Assembly: GCA_963789885.1 (NCBI GenBank)
Contig: CAWBNB010000005.1
Span: 186,001 to 250,000, forward strand
Direction of reading: 5' to 3'
Length of the DNA: 64,000 bases
DNA from: DATEDA01 sp963789885
GTDB taxonomy: Bacteria; Pseudomonadota; Gammaproteobacteria; Burkholderiales; SG8-39
Shown: piece after piece, positions 8,396 through 17,713 of the stretch
How positions within the stretch are numbered: the stretch's first letter is position 1
How the letters are laid out: the number at the start of each line of letters is the position of its first letter
The notes under the pieces: generated by a model
The model's input: the letters and a program-made list of their open reading frames with translations, nothing else
What the model was told of the DNA's origin: nothing
The model's database searches: none
Made by a program: the position numbers and the translations under genes

Positions 8396-9408
8396 TCGAC
8401 CCGGGCCAGCCGCTCGGATCGCGCTCCGCCCGGCCGCGGCGCGGTGGCCTGCGGCGCCTCGTCGGCGTCCAGCCGCTCGAGCACGGCGGTGATCCGGAAC
8501 CGCGGCCGGCGCAGCACCTCCTGGTAGACCCGGCCGACGTACTCGCCCAGGAGCCCGATACCGAAGAGGATCAGGCCCGCCACGAAGATCATGAACGCCT
8601 CCATCGGCGAGCCGAACACACCCTCCGCCGCCTCGCCGCGCACGAGACGATGGACGACCTGCAGGCCGACCATCCCGATCGCGGCGAGCGAGATGACGAA
8701 GCCGATGAGCGAGAACGCCTGCAGCGGCGCGAGCGAGAACCCGGTCACGAGGTCGAAGTTGAGCCGCATCAGCTTGTAGAGCGAATACTTCGTCGCGCCG
8801 GCCGCGCGGGCGGCGTGCGCCACCTCGATTTCCGCCGGGTTCTGGGCGAACGTGTAGGCGAGCGCGGGAATGAAGGTGTTCACCTCGGTGCAGGCGTTGA
8901 TCGCCTCGACGATCGGCCGGCTGTAGGCGCGCAGCATGCAGCCCTGGTCGGTCATCCGGATGTTCGTCGTGCGCTCGCGCAGGAAGTTCAGCACCCGCGA
9001 CGCGTTGCGCCGGAACCACGTGTCCTCGCGCTCGGTGCGCACGCCCCCGACGTAGTCGAAACCCTCGTCCATCTTGGCGAGGAGCTTCGCGATCTCCTCC
9101 GGCGGGTTCTGCAGGTCGGCGTCCAGCGTGACCACGCGCTCGCCGCGGCAGCGTTCGAACCCCGCCATGATCGCGAGGTGCTGGCCGTAGTTGCCGTTGA
9201 ACAGCACCACCCGGGTCACGTCGGGCCGGCGCTCGAACTCCTCGCGCAGCAGCGCCGCCGAGCGGTCCCGGCTGCCGTCGTTCACGAAGATCACCTCGTA
9301 CGGCGTGCCGAGGGCGTCGAGCGCCGGGTAGAGCCGGGCGAAGAGCGCCGGGAGTCCGGCCTCTTCGTTGTACACGGGGATCACGACCGAGACGGCAGGA
9401 ACGCTCAT
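8392..9408 (-). CDS. arnC: ArnC undecaprenyl-phosphate Ara4FN transferase
   Basis: A 338-residue family-2 glycosyltransferase that loads Ara4FN on undecaprenyl phosphate at the inner membrane. The N-terminal catalytic domain shows 'VVIPVYNEEAGLPAL', 'FVNDGSRDRS', the metal-binding 'TLDADLQNPPEEI' and 'DQGCMLRAYSR'. Two C-terminal membrane helices (about residues 230-300) end in 'GEYVGRVYQE', a motif of ArnC/DPM1-like enzymes. It overlaps arnB by ATGA. Confidence 0.92.
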   Translation of the reverse strand: MSVPAVSVVIPVYNEEAGLPALFARLYPALDALGTPYEVIFVNDGSRDRSAALLREEFERRPDVTRVVLFNGNYGQHLAIMAGFERCRGERVVTLDADLQNPPEEIAKLLAKMDEGFDYVGGVRTEREDTWFRRNASRVLNFLRERTTNIRMTDQGCMLRAYSRPIVEAINACTEVNTFIPALAYTFAQNPAEIEVAHAARAAGATKYSLYKLMRLNFDLVTGFSLAPLQAFSLIGFVISLAAIGMVGLQVVHRLVRGEAAEGVFGSPMEAFMIFVAGLILFGIGLLGEYVGRVYQEVLRRPRFRITAVLERLDADEAPQATAPRPGGARSERLARVE

Positions 9409-10535
9409 CGCAGGGCCTCCCGCAGGATGCCGGCCGCGGCGGCGCAGACGCGCTCGACGTCCGCGCGTTCCATCGCCGGGTGCAGCGGCAGAGTGACGAT
9501 GCCGCGGCCGATCCGCTCGGCGTTCGGGAAGTCGCCCTCCTTCCAGCCGAGCCCGCGGTACAGCGTGAAGAGGTGGATCGCGGGATAGTGCACGCCGGTG
9601 CCGATGCCCGCGGCGCGCATGCGCGCCATGAACTCCCCGCGGCCGATGCGCAGCCGCTCGAGCGGCAGCACGATCTGGAACATGTGCCAGTTCGACTGCT
9701 CGAAGTCGGGGACCGGCAGCCCGCAGCCGAGCCGCTCGTCGAAGTGCGCGAAGTAGTGCCGCGCGAGCTCGCGCCGGCGCGCGGTGAACTCGTCGAGCCG
9801 GGCGAGCTGGCCGAGGCCGATCCGCGCGGCAACGTCGGTGAGGTTGAACTTGTACCCGACGACGTCGACGTCCATGCCGTCCTCGCCCGAGCGCGTCACG
9901 CCCTGCAGGCGCAGGCGCTCCGCGCGGCGCGCGGTCGCATCGTCCGGCACGACCAAGCAGCCGCCCTCGGCGGTAGTGATGTTCTTGTTCGCGTGGAAGC
10001 TGAACGCGACGAGGTCGCCCCGGGCACCCACCCGCGTGCCGCGCCAGCTCGCGCCGAACGCCTGCGCGGCGTCCTCGACGACGCGCAGCCCGGCCTGCGA
10101 CGCAAGCCCGTAGAGCCGGTCGAGATCGACCGGCAGCCCGGCGAGGTACACCGGCATGACCGCGCGCGTGCGCGGCGTGATCGAGGCGCTTACCCGGTCG
10201 AGGTCCATGTTGCGGGTGCGCGGGTCGACGTCGACGAACACCGGCCGCGCCCCCACCTCGAGGATCGCGTTGGCGGTCGCGGCCCACGAGAGGGGCGTCG
10301 TCACGACCTCGTCGCCGGGCCCGACGCCGGCGAGGCGCAGGCCGAGCACGAGCGCCGCAGTGCCCGAATTGAGCGTCCGGACCGGCCGGCCGCCGCAGTA
10401 CGCGGAAAGCGCCGCTTCGAAGCGCTGCACCTGCGGCCCGGAGGTGATCCAGCCGGAGCGCAGCACCTCGGCGACGCCGGCGATCGTCTCTTCGTCGATC
10501 ACCGGTCGGGCGAAGGGCAGGAACTCCGCGCTCAC
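9405..10535 (-). CDS. arnB: ArnB UDP-4-keto-pentose aminotransferase
   Basis: A 376-residue DegT/DnrJ/EryC1-type PLP aminotransferase that makes UDP-L-Ara4N from UDP-4-keto-pentose. The PLP lysine is in 'SFHANKNITTAEGG' (about residues 180-193); 'VEDAAQAFGA' holds the Asp that contacts the pyridine nitrogen; 'TLNSGTAALVLGL' is the phosphate-binding segment. It lies 3 bases after the small transporter gene and overlaps arnC, in the middle of the arn operon. Confidence 0.92.
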   Translation of the reverse strand: MSAEFLPFARPVIDEETIAGVAEVLRSGWITSGPQVQRFEAALSAYCGGRPVRTLNSGTAALVLGLRLAGVGPGDEVVTTPLSWAATANAILEVGARPVFVDVDPRTRNMDLDRVSASITPRTRAVMPVYLAGLPVDLDRLYGLASQAGLRVVEDAAQAFGASWRGTRVGARGDLVAFSFHANKNITTAEGGCLVVPDDATARRAERLRLQGVTRSGEDGMDVDVVGYKFNLTDVAARIGLGQLARLDEFTARRRELARHYFAHFDERLGCGLPVPDFEQSNWHMFQIVLPLERLRIGRGEFMARMRAAGIGTGVHYPAIHLFTLYRGLGWKEGDFPNAERIGRGIVTLPLHPAMERADVERVCAAAAGILREALR

Positions 10536-10538
10536 ACC

Positions 10539-10910
10539 CTAGCTCCGCGCGACGACGTAGACGCCGACGATGATGATGCCGATGCCCACCAGCCGCATCG
10601 GCGTCACCGCCTCGCCGAGCCAATACCAGGCGGCGAGCGCGTTGACGACGTACCCGATCGAGAGCATCGGGTAGGCCACGCTCACCTCGACGCGCGAGAG
10701 CGCCATGATCCAGACGACGACGCTGACGACGTAGCAGGCGATCCCGCCGACGATGTGGGGCTCGGTCGCGAGCTTGAAACCGATCGGGACCGCGTTCGCG
10801 GCGCTGAACTCGAAGCGCCCGACGGCCGTCGTTCCGGCCTTCAGCAGGAGCTGCGCCGCGGCGTTGAGCAGCACGCCGACGAGGACGAGCGCGAAGCTGC
10901 CCGCGCTCAT
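10539..10910 (-). CDS. SMR/EamA-type flippase subunit, ArnE/ArnF-like
   Basis: A 123-residue protein with four membrane helices, the size of the E. coli ArnE/ArnF subunits that move undecaprenyl-phosphate-L-Ara4N across the inner membrane. The first helix carries 'NAAAQLLLKAG', the pattern of this SMR subgroup, and the third and fourth helices include 'YPMLSIGYVVNALAAWYWLGE'. Only one such gene is present, so the flippase may be a homodimer or the partner may be elsewhere. It sits between arnT and arnB. Confidence 0.82.
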   Translation of the reverse strand: MSAGSFALVLVGVLLNAAAQLLLKAGTTAVGRFEFSAANAVPIGFKLATEPHIVGGIACYVVSVVVWIMALSRVEVSVAYPMLSIGYVVNALAAWYWLGEAVTPMRLVGIGIIIVGVYVVARS

Positions 10911-10953
10911 CGGACGACCCTCGCGCTCCGCGCTCGGGAGTCGCGCTGCACGC

Positions 10954-12600
10954 TCAAGGCTTCCTCACGATCACGCGGCGCGGGTCCGAAGCAACGACCG
11001 TCATGGGCAGCCCGCGGCGCTGGAATTCCGCATAGTCGCGCGGAGTGAAGTACGCGAACGCTTCGCGGTCCGCCGCCCAGCGCCGCTCGAAGGTCGCGTA
11101 GTCGGGGATGAATTTCTCCGGCTCCCAGCGGATCGATTCGGCGAGCTCGTCCGGATACACGACCATGGTCATCGTGCGGCCGAGGTAGAAGAGCAGCGAG
11201 TGGTCAAAGGTGTCGACGCTGTAAAAGGGCACGTCCGGTGCGACCAGGCCCTGAACGCGCGCGGCGCTATGGTACGCGGAATAGACCGGGGACAGCCGCT
11301 CGTGCCCGGCGAGACCGAGCTGCGTGAAGAGCAGGCCGCCGGCGGCGAGGGCCGCCACCGCGGCGCTGCGCCGCTGCCGCGACTCGGCGAGCGCCGCGAG
11401 CGCCGCGAGCGCGCCGAGCGCGCAGCCGGCGGCGATGACCCACGGTACCGCGGCCGCGAGGAGCTCGGCCGGCAGCTCGGGCCGTGCGCGCCGCATCACG
11501 AGCGCGGGTGCGGCGACTGCGGCGGCGACCCCGAGCACGGTGCAGAGCGCGGCCTGTGCGAGCACCCAGCGCCGGCTCATCGCCGGCAGCGCCGCGCCGA
11601 GCACGACCGCGAGCGCCGGCACCATCGGCAGGACATACGCGGGCAGCTTCGATCCCGAGACCGAGAAGAACACGAAAACCACGCTCGCCCAGACCAGGAG
11701 GAAGCGCAGCGGCCGGAACCGAGCCGCGGGCTCCGCCTGCCATCCGGCACGCGTCGCGGGCAACAGCGCGAGGGTCCACGGCAGCATTCCGCCGGCCAGA
11801 ATCGGAACGAAGTACCACAGCGGGCCCTGGCGACCGTGCTGGTGGGTGAGGAAGCGCTCGATGTGCTCGTGATAGAAGAAGAACCGCGCGAACTCGGGGT
11901 TCGCCGCCGATACGGCGACGAACCAGGGCGCGGTGAGCACGAGGAAGACCACGAGCCCTTGGCCCGAATGCAGCCGCTTGAGCAGGGCGACATCACGCTG
12001 CAGCAGCACGTACAGGATCACCGCGCCCGCCGGCAGGACGATCCCGATCAGCCCCTTCGTCAGCGTCGCCGCCGCGCACGCCGCCCAGGCGGCGAGCATC
12101 CAGCGGCGGCGTTCGCGCTCGGACGTCGCGTCCTGGAGCGCCAGCGCGATCGCGAACACCGCCGCCGAGAGGAAGAACGACACGCTCATGTCGAGCGAGG
12201 TGACGTGCCCGAGCGCGACGTAGTACACGGTGCCGCCGAGCGCTGCCGCTGCGTACAGGCCCGCCGGGGGCCCTCGCAACCGGTTCGCGACGTACCACGC
12301 GAGCAGCGCGCCGAGGAACCCGGTGAGCCCGGTCCACAGACGGGCGGTCCATTCGCCGATGCCGAACGCGGTGAACGCGGCCGCGGTGGCCCAGTACTGC
12401 AGCGGCGGCTTCTCGAAGTACTTGTAGCCGTTCAGGCGCGGCGTGAGCCAGTCGCCGGTCGCCACCATCTCGCGCGCGATCTCGGCGTAGCGCGCCTCAT
12501 CGGGCCGGGTCAGCTTGCGGCCGTCGAGGTTCGGGAACCACAGGACGGCGAACACGAGCGCGAGCCCGATGGCCGCGGCGCGCCCGCGCGTGTCGCTCAT
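10954..12600 (-). CDS. arnT: ArnT-like 4-amino-4-deoxy-L-arabinose transferase
   Basis: A 548-residue GT-C (family 39/83) membrane glycosyltransferase and first gene of the operon. It moves L-Ara4N from the undecaprenyl carrier to lipid A on the periplasmic face, which lowers the negative charge and gives cationic peptide resistance. The N-terminal 'TRPDEARYAEIAREM' contains the acidic metal/catalytic residues of the first periplasmic loop, and 'NGYKYFEKPPLQYW' is the second conserved motif. About twelve hydrophobic helices follow and a soluble C-terminal domain starts near residue 450. The chosen ATG (MSDTRGRAAAIGL) precedes the first helix directly. Confidence 0.87.
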   Translation of the reverse strand: MSDTRGRAAAIGLALVFAVLWFPNLDGRKLTRPDEARYAEIAREMVATGDWLTPRLNGYKYFEKPPLQYWATAAAFTAFGIGEWTARLWTGLTGFLGALLAWYVANRLRGPPAGLYAAAALGGTVYYVALGHVTSLDMSVSFFLSAAVFAIALALQDATSERERRRWMLAAWAACAAATLTKGLIGIVLPAGAVILYVLLQRDVALLKRLHSGQGLVVFLVLTAPWFVAVSAANPEFARFFFYHEHIERFLTHQHGRQGPLWYFVPILAGGMLPWTLALLPATRAGWQAEPAARFRPLRFLLVWASVVFVFFSVSGSKLPAYVLPMVPALAVVLGAALPAMSRRWVLAQAALCTVLGVAAAVAAPALVMRRARPELPAELLAAAVPWVIAAGCALGALAALAALAESRQRRSAAVAALAAGGLLFTQLGLAGHERLSPVYSAYHSAARVQGLVAPDVPFYSVDTFDHSLLFYLGRTMTMVVYPDELAESIRWEPEKFIPDYATFERRWAADREAFAYFTPRDYAEFQRRGLPMTVVASDPRRVIVRKP

Positions 12601-12765
12601 CGCCGTATGCACCGCCGGGAACGCTGAGGGTGGGGGTGAAGCAGACTTCACTGGAAGGCCCCTCTGGCGGGGGCGTATGTGGGAGGGCGGTACTCTAGCG
12701 GGTCCGGCCGACTTTCGCCTGACATCCGGGACGGGCCGATACGCGAGGGTCGAGAGGGGTGCTCG
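12601..12765 (+). promoter_or_regulatory. Divergent intergenic region, arnT / YwaF-like gene
   Basis: About 165 bases separate the start of the arn operon (leftward) from the next gene (rightward), so both promoters should lie here. I see no convincing -35/-10 pair and no obvious PmrA or PhoP box by eye; the stretch is GC-rich. Confidence 0.4.
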
Positions 12766-13440
12766 GTGGAGAAGTTCCAGCCGTTCTCGCCGCTCCACGC
12801 GGCCGCGCTCGCTGCGATCGCCGTTGCGGCCTACGCGGCGGTCCGGGCGGCGCGGCGCGGTGCCGCGCCGGGAGCCGAGCGCGCAATCGGCGCCGCGTTC
12901 ATCGCCGTCTGGGTCGCCGTGCACGGCTGGTGGCTGCTGCCCGCGCGCTTCGACGCAACGACGACCCTGCCGCTGCAGATGTGCCACTGGACCGCGCTCG
13001 CCGCCGGCGTCTATCTCGCGGCGCAGTGGCGAGCGCTTGCGCTGATCCTCTATTTCTGGGGCCTCGGTCTGTGCACGCAGGCGCTCGCGACGCCGGCGCT
13101 CGCCGAGGGCCCGGCCTCGCACGTCTTCTGGTACTTCTGGCTGAGCCACGGCATGATCGTCGGCACCGCCGCCTACGCGCTCGCCGTGCACGGTTACCGG
13201 CCGACGTGGCGCGACTGGCGCCTTGCTTGTGTGGCGGCGGCGGCATACGCGGGCGCGGTGATCCCGGTGGACCTGATGGTCGGTGCGAACTACGGCTTCC
13301 TCGGCCCGGGCAAGCCCGGCCTGCCGACGGTCGTCGATTTCCTCGGGCCGTGGCCGGCGCGGCTGCCGCTGATCTTTGCGCTGGTCGCGGGCGCGATGGC
13401 GCTGCTCATGCTGCCGTGGCGGTTCGCCGGAACGAAGTGA
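12766..13440 (+). CDS. TIGR02206/YwaF-like membrane protein
   Basis: A 224-residue membrane protein with about seven hydrophobic helices. 'PLQMCHWTALAAGVYL' and 'FFWLSHG'-like features (here 'FWYFWLSHGMIVG') match the YwaF/TIGR02206 family, whose function is unknown. The frame extends to 12679, but those 29 residues are polar and unlike a family N-terminus; GTG at 12766 (VEKFQPFSPLH) has a purine-rich GAGAGGGG upstream. The stop overlaps the GTG start of the aminopeptidase (GTGA). Confidence 0.78.
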   Translation: MEKFQPFSPLHAAALAAIAVAAYAAVRAARRGAAPGAERAIGAAFIAVWVAVHGWWLLPARFDATTTLPLQMCHWTALAAGVYLAAQWRALALILYFWGLGLCTQALATPALAEGPASHVFWYFWLSHGMIVGTAAYALAVHGYRPTWRDWRLACVAAAAYAGAVIPVDLMVGANYGFLGPGKPGLPTVVDFLGPWPARLPLIFALVAGAMALLMLPWRFAGTK

Positions 13441-16047
13441 AACGGGAGATCGCCGGTGCCGTACTCGTCGCCACGCTGATGGCCAACGCCGCTCTCGCCG
13501 CGCCACCCCTCGAGCCCGGCGTCTCGCGGGAGCTCGCACGGTGGCGCGCGAAGACCTACGGCGACGTGCGCTACGACGTCGCGCTCGCGCTTCGTTCGCC
13601 GGTGACGAAGCTCGAAGGTCGGCTCGAACTGCGCGTCGCGGTGCGCGGCAAGCCGGTCGACCTCGTGCTCGACTGGCGCGCGCCGGGGGGCGGGCGGCTC
13701 GCCGCGGTGGAAGCGAACGGCACCGCGATCGAACGGCCGCGCATCGTGCGCGAGCACCTCGTGATCCCCGCGCGGCACGTGCGCACGGGCGAGAACGTCG
13801 TGCGGCTCGCCTTCGAGTCGCCGGTCGCGGCCGCCGGCACGGCGGTCACCGTCTACCGCGACCGCGAGGACGGCTCCGAGTACGTCTATTCGCTGTTCGT
13901 ACCCTCGGACGCGAGCACCGTGTTCCCCTGCTTCGACCAGCCCGACATCAAGGCCCGCTTCACGCTCGCGCTCGACGTGCCGGGGGCGTGGGAGACGGTG
14001 TCGAATGCGCCCGTCATCGACACCGCCGCCGCCGGGACGACGAAGCGCGTGGCGTTTCGCGCGACCGAGCCGATCAGCACCTATCTCTTCGCGTTCGCCG
14101 CCGGGCCGTTCGAGATCCTCGACGACCGGGAGGACGGCGTCGCGCCGCAGCCGGAGGCGCGCATGCTCGTGCGGAAGTCGCGGCTCGAGCGCGCGCGCAG
14201 CGCGAGCTACGAGATGTTCATGCTGCACCGGCAGGCGATCGACTGGTTCGCCGGCTACTTCGGCTTCCCGTTCCCGTTCCCGAAGCACGATCTCGTGCTC
14301 GTCCCGGAGTTTCCGTACGGCGGCATGGAGCACGCCGGCGCCACTTTCCTGCGCGAGGAGTCGGTACTCTTCCCGTTCGAGCCCGCCGCCGCCGATCGCC
14401 TCCGCCGTGCGCAGCTCCTCTTCCACGAGACCTCGCACCAGTGGTTCGGCGACCTCGTCACGATGCGCTGGTTCGACGACCTGTGGCTGAAGGAGGGCTT
14501 TGCCAATCTGATGGCGGCGAAGGCCACTGCCGCGATCACGCCGGAGTACGGCGCGTGGAACGCGTTCCACCAGCTGAAGGTCGCCGCGTACCGTACCGAC
14601 GCTACGGAGGGGACGACGCCGATCTGGCAGCGGCTCGCGAACCTGTCGGCGGCGAAGTCCGCCTACGGCAGCATCGTGTACAGCAAGGCCCCCGCGGTGC
14701 TGCGGCAGGCGGAGTTCTACCTCGGCGCGGACGCGTTCCAGCGCGCGGTGCAGGGCTTCGTGCACTCGCACGCGTACGGCACGGCCGATTGGGGCGACCT
14801 CGTGCGCGCACTCGAGGGCGCGTCGGGACGGAAGCTCGACGCCTGGGCGGACGCGTGGGTCAGGCGCCGCGGGATGCCGGTGGTGCGTACCGCGCTGCGC
14901 ACCAGTCCGGACGGCCGCATCGCCCGGCTCACGCTCGCGCAGACACCAGCCCTCGGCGGCGAGGGCGTCTGGCCGATGCGTACCGAGCTCTTCGTCGCGG
15001 GCGACGGACCACCGCGCACGCACGCGGTTGCGCTGGAGGGCCGAGCGGTGACCGTGCCCGAGCTCGCCGGCGCACCCGCGCCGCGCTACGTCTTCGCCAA
15101 CCACGGCGACTACGCCTATGGCCGGTTCGTCCTGGACGACGCGAGCCGCGCCGCGGTGCTCGCCGACGTCGGCGGCATCGCCGAACCGTTCCTGCGGGCG
15201 TTGCTCCTCGACACACTGTGGGACGAGGTGCGCGACGCGCGGCTCGCGCCGCTTGCTTACGTCGACCTCGCGCTCGCGCAGGCCCCGCGCGAGTCGGACG
15301 AGCTTACGGTTGCGAGCCTGGTCGGACGGACGCAGACGGCGCTGCGCTGGTATCTGTCCGATGCGCAGCGGGCGCAGGCGGCGCCGCGCGTCGAGGCGGC
15401 ATTCGTCGCCGGAATGACCGACGCCGCCGACAAGGGCCAGCGGATCACCTACTTCCGTGCGTTCGTCGGCACGGCGACGACGGCCGAGTCGCGCGCGACA
15501 TTCAAGGCGCTGCTCGCGGAGACGCGCGAGGTGCCCGGCGTCGCGCTGAGCTCGCGCGACCGCTTCCGCATCGTGGAGCGGCTGCTGGCGCTCGGCGACC
15601 CGGACGCGGAAGCGCTCCTCGCCGCCCAGTCGCAGGCCGATGCGTCGGACAACGGACGCAGATACGCCTACGCCGCGGCGGCGGCGCGGCCCTGATCCGG
15701 CGGCGAAGCGACGCCAGTTCGCCGGCTGGCTCGACGACCCCGCGCTGGCCGAGAGCTGGATCGAGGAGAGCCTCGCGCCGTTCAACACGGTCGAGCACGA
15801 GCGGCTGACGGCGCCGTTCGTCGCCACCGCGCTCGCTCAGCTGCCGAAGCTCAAGCGCGAACGGAAGATCTTCTTCGTGAATAACTGGCTCGCCGCGTTC
15901 CTCGGCGGTCAGACCAGCCCGGAAGCCCTCGCGACAGCCAAGCGGTTCCTGCGCGACGCGAAGCTCGATCCGGACCTACGCCGCAAGGTGCTCGAGCAGC
16001 TCGATGGGCTCGAGCGCACCGTGCGCATCCGGAAGAAATTCTCCTAG
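13437..16047 (+). CDS. M1 family aminopeptidase (frameshifted near the 3' end)
   Basis: A zinc metallopeptidase of about 869 residues with an N-terminal signal peptide (VKREIAGAVLVATLMANAALA), so it is probably periplasmic. The zinc site is HETSH at residues 330-334 with the third ligand E353 in 'LKEGFA', the HEXXH-X18-E spacing of M1. The exopeptidase motif usually written GxMEN is GGMEH (295-299), with His in place of Asn. The frame ends at 15695 after 'YAAAAARP', but the downstream frame continues the ERAP1-like C-terminal domain ('KRRQFAGWLDDPALAESW' to a stop at 16047). Removing one C at 15690-15692 joins them, so I treat it as one gene with a sequence error. Confidence 0.85.
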
Positions 16048-16099
16048 TTTTTTTGAATCCTCCGCCGATTTTCCCGCGCGCTATCCTCTGCGTTTCGCG

Positions 16100-17264
16100 A
16101 TGAGCCCGCAATCGTTCTTCGCCACCTGCCCGCGCGGCCTCGAGGCCGTGCTCGCGCGCGAGCTCGAGGCTTGCGGCGCGCGCAGGCCGATCACGCTCGG
16201 CGGCGGCGTGCAGTTCGAGGGCGATCTCGCGGCATGCTATCGGGCGAATCTCCGCTCGCGCATCGCGTCGCGCATCCTGTGGAAGGTGGCCGAGGGCCGC
16301 GTACGCGAGCGAGCACGACGTGTACGACGCGGCGCTGCGCGTCCCGTGGCCCGAGCGGTTCGCGGTCGATCGCACGATCCGCGTCGACGTGAGCGCCATC
16401 CGCTCGCCGCTGAAGAGCCTCGACTTCGTGACCCTGCGCGTCAAGGACGCGGTGTGCGACCGCTTCCGCGCCGACACCGGGCGGCGGCCGGACGTGGACA
16501 CGCGCGCGCCGGACGTGCGCGTTCACGCCTTCCTCGACGCGCACTCGGTGACGTTCTACCTCGATACCTCCGGCGAGCCGCTCTGGAAGCGCGGCTGGCG
16601 CGGCGACACCGGCGACGCGCCGCTGCGGGAGAACCTCGCCGCGGGGATTGTTGCGCTCAGCGGCTGGACCGGCGACGAGCCGTTCCTCGACCCGATGTGC
16701 GGCAGCGGCACGATCGTCATGGAAGCCGCCGCGCTCGCGCTCGGCATCGCACCGGGCAGCCGCAGAGCGTTCGGCTTCGAGCGGCTGATCGGGTTCGACG
16801 CAGAGCTCCTCGGCCGGGTGCGCGAGGAGGCTCGCGCCGCCGAGCGGCGCCAGCAGCCCGTCGCGATCTTCGGCGCCGACAAGGCGGGGGCCGAGGTGGC
16901 GCGGGCGCGCGCCGCGATCGAGGTGGCCGGCTTCGCCGGCGCGGTCCAGCTCAAGCAGGCGAACGTGCTCGAGCTCCCGCCTCCCGCACCGCACGGGGTG
17001 CTGATCGCGAACCCGCCGTATGGCGTGCGCGTGGGGAGCGAGGACGAGCTGGCTGCCCTCTACCCGAAGCTCGGCGACGCGCTGAAGGCGCGCTACGCCG
17101 GGTGGCGCTGTTACTTCCTGACCGCGGACCTGCGGCTCGCCAAGCTGATCGGGCTGAAGGCCTCGAAGCGGACCCCGCTCTACAACGGCCCGCTCGAATG
17201 CCGGCTGTTCGAGTTCAGGATCGTCGCCGGGAGCATGCGCACCGGACGCCGCGCCGACGGCTGA
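16100..17264 (+). CDS. THUMP-domain 23S rRNA methyltransferase, RlmL-like (frameshifted)
   Basis: A class-I methyltransferase of about 388 residues for guanine-N2 modification, similar to the N-terminal part of E. coli RlmL/YcbY. The first frame (ATG 16100) gives 'FFATCPRGLEAVLARELEACGA', the typical start of the ferredoxin-like/THUMP region. At about 16301 one extra base shifts the frame; it resumes as 'YASEHDVYDAALRVPWPERF'. The second part holds the SAM-binding 'FLDPMCGSGTI' and the catalytic 'IANPPYGVRV' (NPPY). It lacks the C-terminal RlmK half of the enterobacterial fusion. Confidence 0.85.
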
Positions 17265-17322
17265 GGTTGCCGGGCGCGTCGGGCCGCGCTATAAATCGCC
17301 GGTCGAGTTCGAGGAGAGAGCC

Positions 17323-17652
17323 GTGGCGCAAACGTACGAGGAGCTGAAGCACAAGACCGTCGCCGAGCTGCGCGAGATCGCGAAGGGGATCGAGCACGAG
17401 GCGGTCAAGGGTTACACGCAGCTGAACAAGGACCACCTGCTGGTCGCGGTGTGCAAGGCGCTCGGCGTGGACATGCACGCCCATCATCACCATGCCGCTG
17501 CCGGGGAGGAGCGGGACAAGATCAAGGCCAAGATCAAGGCGCTGAAGAAGAAGCGCGACGAGATCCTCGCCTCGCAGAGCCGCGACGGGCTCAATCCCGT
17601 CCTGCGCGAGATCCACGGCCTGAAGCACCGGCTGCGGCGGCCGACGCTGTAG
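17323..17652 (+). CDS. Small SAP/Rho-N-like protein with a His-rich segment
   Basis: A 109-residue protein I cannot name. Residues 1-50 ('YEELKHKTVAELREIAKGIEHEAVKGYTQLNKDHLL') resemble the Rho N-terminal/SAP helix-loop-helix fold that binds nucleic acid. A His cluster (HAHHHH, about residues 52-57) follows, then a basic predicted helix ('KIKAKIKALKKKRDEIL') and a basic C-terminus. It could bind nucleic acid and, through the His cluster, a divalent metal; both are inference. It is transcribed alone and ends at a strong hairpin terminator. Confidence 0.6.
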   Translation: MAQTYEELKHKTVAELREIAKGIEHEAVKGYTQLNKDHLLVAVCKALGVDMHAHHHHAAAGEERDKIKAKIKALKKKRDEILASQSRDGLNPVLREIHGLKHRLRRPTL

Positions 17653-17672
17653 CCGCCGGTCGGAAAAAGGAA

Positions 17673-17696
17673 GGGGCGCCCGCAGGCGCCCCTTTT
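17673..17696. terminator. Rho-independent terminator between convergent genes
   Basis: GGGGCGCC, loop CGCA, GGCGCCCC, followed by TTTTCCTTTC: a perfect 8-base-pair GC stem and T-rich tail on the plus strand. On the minus strand the stem is followed by TTCCTTTTTCC, so it can also serve pilU. It sits in the 61-base gap between the small SAP-like gene and pilU. Confidence 0.88.
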
Positions 17697-17713
17697 CCTT
17701 TCGTGGTTGCGCG

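Noticed and set aside
13290..15827. Long minus-strand frame opposite the M1 peptidase
   Set aside because: Arg/Glu-rich shadow; the plus strand encodes the zinc peptidase motifs.
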